Assembly (NCBI RefSeq): GCF_008084905.1
Contig: NZ_VSFC01000020.1
Span: 1-64,000 of the forward strand
Direction: 5' to 3'
Origin: Xanthomarina maritima
Lineage (GTDB): Bacteria > Bacteroidota > Bacteroidia > Flavobacteriales > Flavobacteriaceae
DNA: 64,000 nucleotides
Both the position numbers and the translations under genes were made by a program. Of the stretch, positions 63,625 through 64,000 are shown piece by piece (position 1 is the stretch's first letter; the number at the start of each line of letters is the position of its first letter). The notes below the pieces were generated by a model. It was not told where the DNA came from and searched no databases. It worked only from the letters and a program-made list of their open reading frames with translations.

Positions 63625-64000
63625 TTATGCTATTCCGTTTAAAATATCTTTAATATGATTTATGTTTTCCATGTCATTAAAAATATCATCAAATTTATCT
63701 GCTTCCATATACTCTTTAAATTTAGTTAGATTGCTTATATACTCATCTAAGGTTTCTATGACATTTGTTTTATTCTGCTTAAAAATAGGTGTCCACATAT
63801 TTGGGGAACTTTTTGCCAATCTAACGGTTGAAGCAAATCCACTTCCAGCCAAATCGAAAATATCACGTTCGTTTTTTTCTTTTTCAATTACAGTTTTTCC
63901 AAGCATAAAGGCACTTATATGAGATAAATGCGATACATATGCTATGTGTTTATCGTGTGCTTCCGGATTCATATAGCGTATATTCATACCCATAATTTTG
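63625..64000 (-). CDS. tyrA: Prephenate dehydrogenase, C-terminal part (cut by window edge)
   Basis: The frame stays open to the right edge of the window, so only the last 125 or so residues are seen. The helical C-terminal domain of prephenate dehydrogenase is recognisable: HDKHIAYVSHLSHISAFMLG, DLAGSGFASTVRLAKSSPNMW (in parts GSGFASTVRLA and SPNMW) and IFKQNKTNVIETLDEYI. It oxidises prephenate to 4-hydroxyphenylpyruvate for tyrosine, taking the product of the downstream DAHP synthase-chorismate mutase. The start lies outside the window. Confidence 0.9.
   Translation of the reverse strand, partial: KIMGMNIRYMNPEAHDKHIAYVSHLSHISAFMLGKTVIEKEKNERDIFDLAGSGFASTVRLAKSSPNMWTPIFKQNKTNVIETLDEYISNLTKFKEYMEADKFDDIFNDMENINHIKDILNGIA

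Overview
The window is a chromosomal segment from a low-GC, AT-rich member of the Bacteroidota, almost certainly a marine-type Flavobacteriaceae. The evidence is gldKLMN and gldBC (gliding motility and type IX secretion), a T9SS type A sorting domain, the flavobacterial exosortase XrtF pair, Bacteroidetes-type promoters (TTG/TTTG about 18-21 nt from TAnnTTTG) and flavobacterial gene order (miaB / sigma-54 activator / lptE / secG / groESL; gldB-gldC next to nadE, a response regulator and dnaG). The genus cannot be fixed from this sequence. No phage, IS element, CRISPR array, rRNA or defence island was seen. Coding density is high, with small intergenic terminators and dispersed palindromes.

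Layout: 1-1.9 kb holds an initiator tRNA-fMet, a small CPXCG zinc protein and a plant-type LRR protein. 1.9-5.3 kb holds an ABC-F ATPase, a DUF983 protein and an FAD oxidoreductase. 5.4-13.9 kb (minus) is topA, a degenerate arginase-fold protein and the T9SS motor/ring genes gldK-gldL-gldM-gldN. 14-23.2 kb holds a membrane protein, then miaB, a sigma-54 activator, lipoproteins including LptE, secG and groES-groEL; groES has a sigma-54-like promoter. 23.2-27.8 kb is a four-gene cysteine-rich metal (probably copper) operon on the minus strand. 27.8-31 kb holds xrtF and its partner, a free-methionine sulfoxide reductase-like protein and purH. 31.2-36.7 kb is the rod-shape operon mreB-mreC-mreD-mrdA-rodA. 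36.8-41 kb is a set of secreted DUF proteins ending in an arylsulfatase gene broken by three frameshifts. 41-47.7 kb holds a DUF2490 protein, aqpZ, gldC-gldB, nadE, an atypical response regulator and dnaG. 47.8-52.9 kb holds a decayed pseudogene, an ECF sigma / anti-sigma-like / outer-membrane module, a polyprenyl synthase and a T9SS substrate. 53-64 kb (minus) holds rlmN, queA, aroA, a MazG-like enzyme, two DUF3857 proteins, dtd, rsgA, a DAHP synthase-chorismate mutase fusion and the 3' part of tyrA.

How it fits together: much of the window serves the cell envelope, namely the T9SS motor and ring (GldKLMN) with GldB/GldC and a T9SS cargo protein, LptE for LPS export, SecG for general export, XrtF for an unknown sorted cargo, and the elongasome. 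The most system-like, least understood unit is the operon at 23.9-27.8 kb (HYC_CC_PP protein, HMA-MauE membrane protein, TonB receptor with a Cys-Cys pair in its plug, periplasmic HMA protein). A second theme is proteins that keep a fold but lose canonical active-site or metal residues: the arginase-like protein beside gldK, DnaG without zinc ligands, a response regulator with Glu at the phospho-acceptor position, and one of two tandem DUF3857 transglutaminase-fold proteins.
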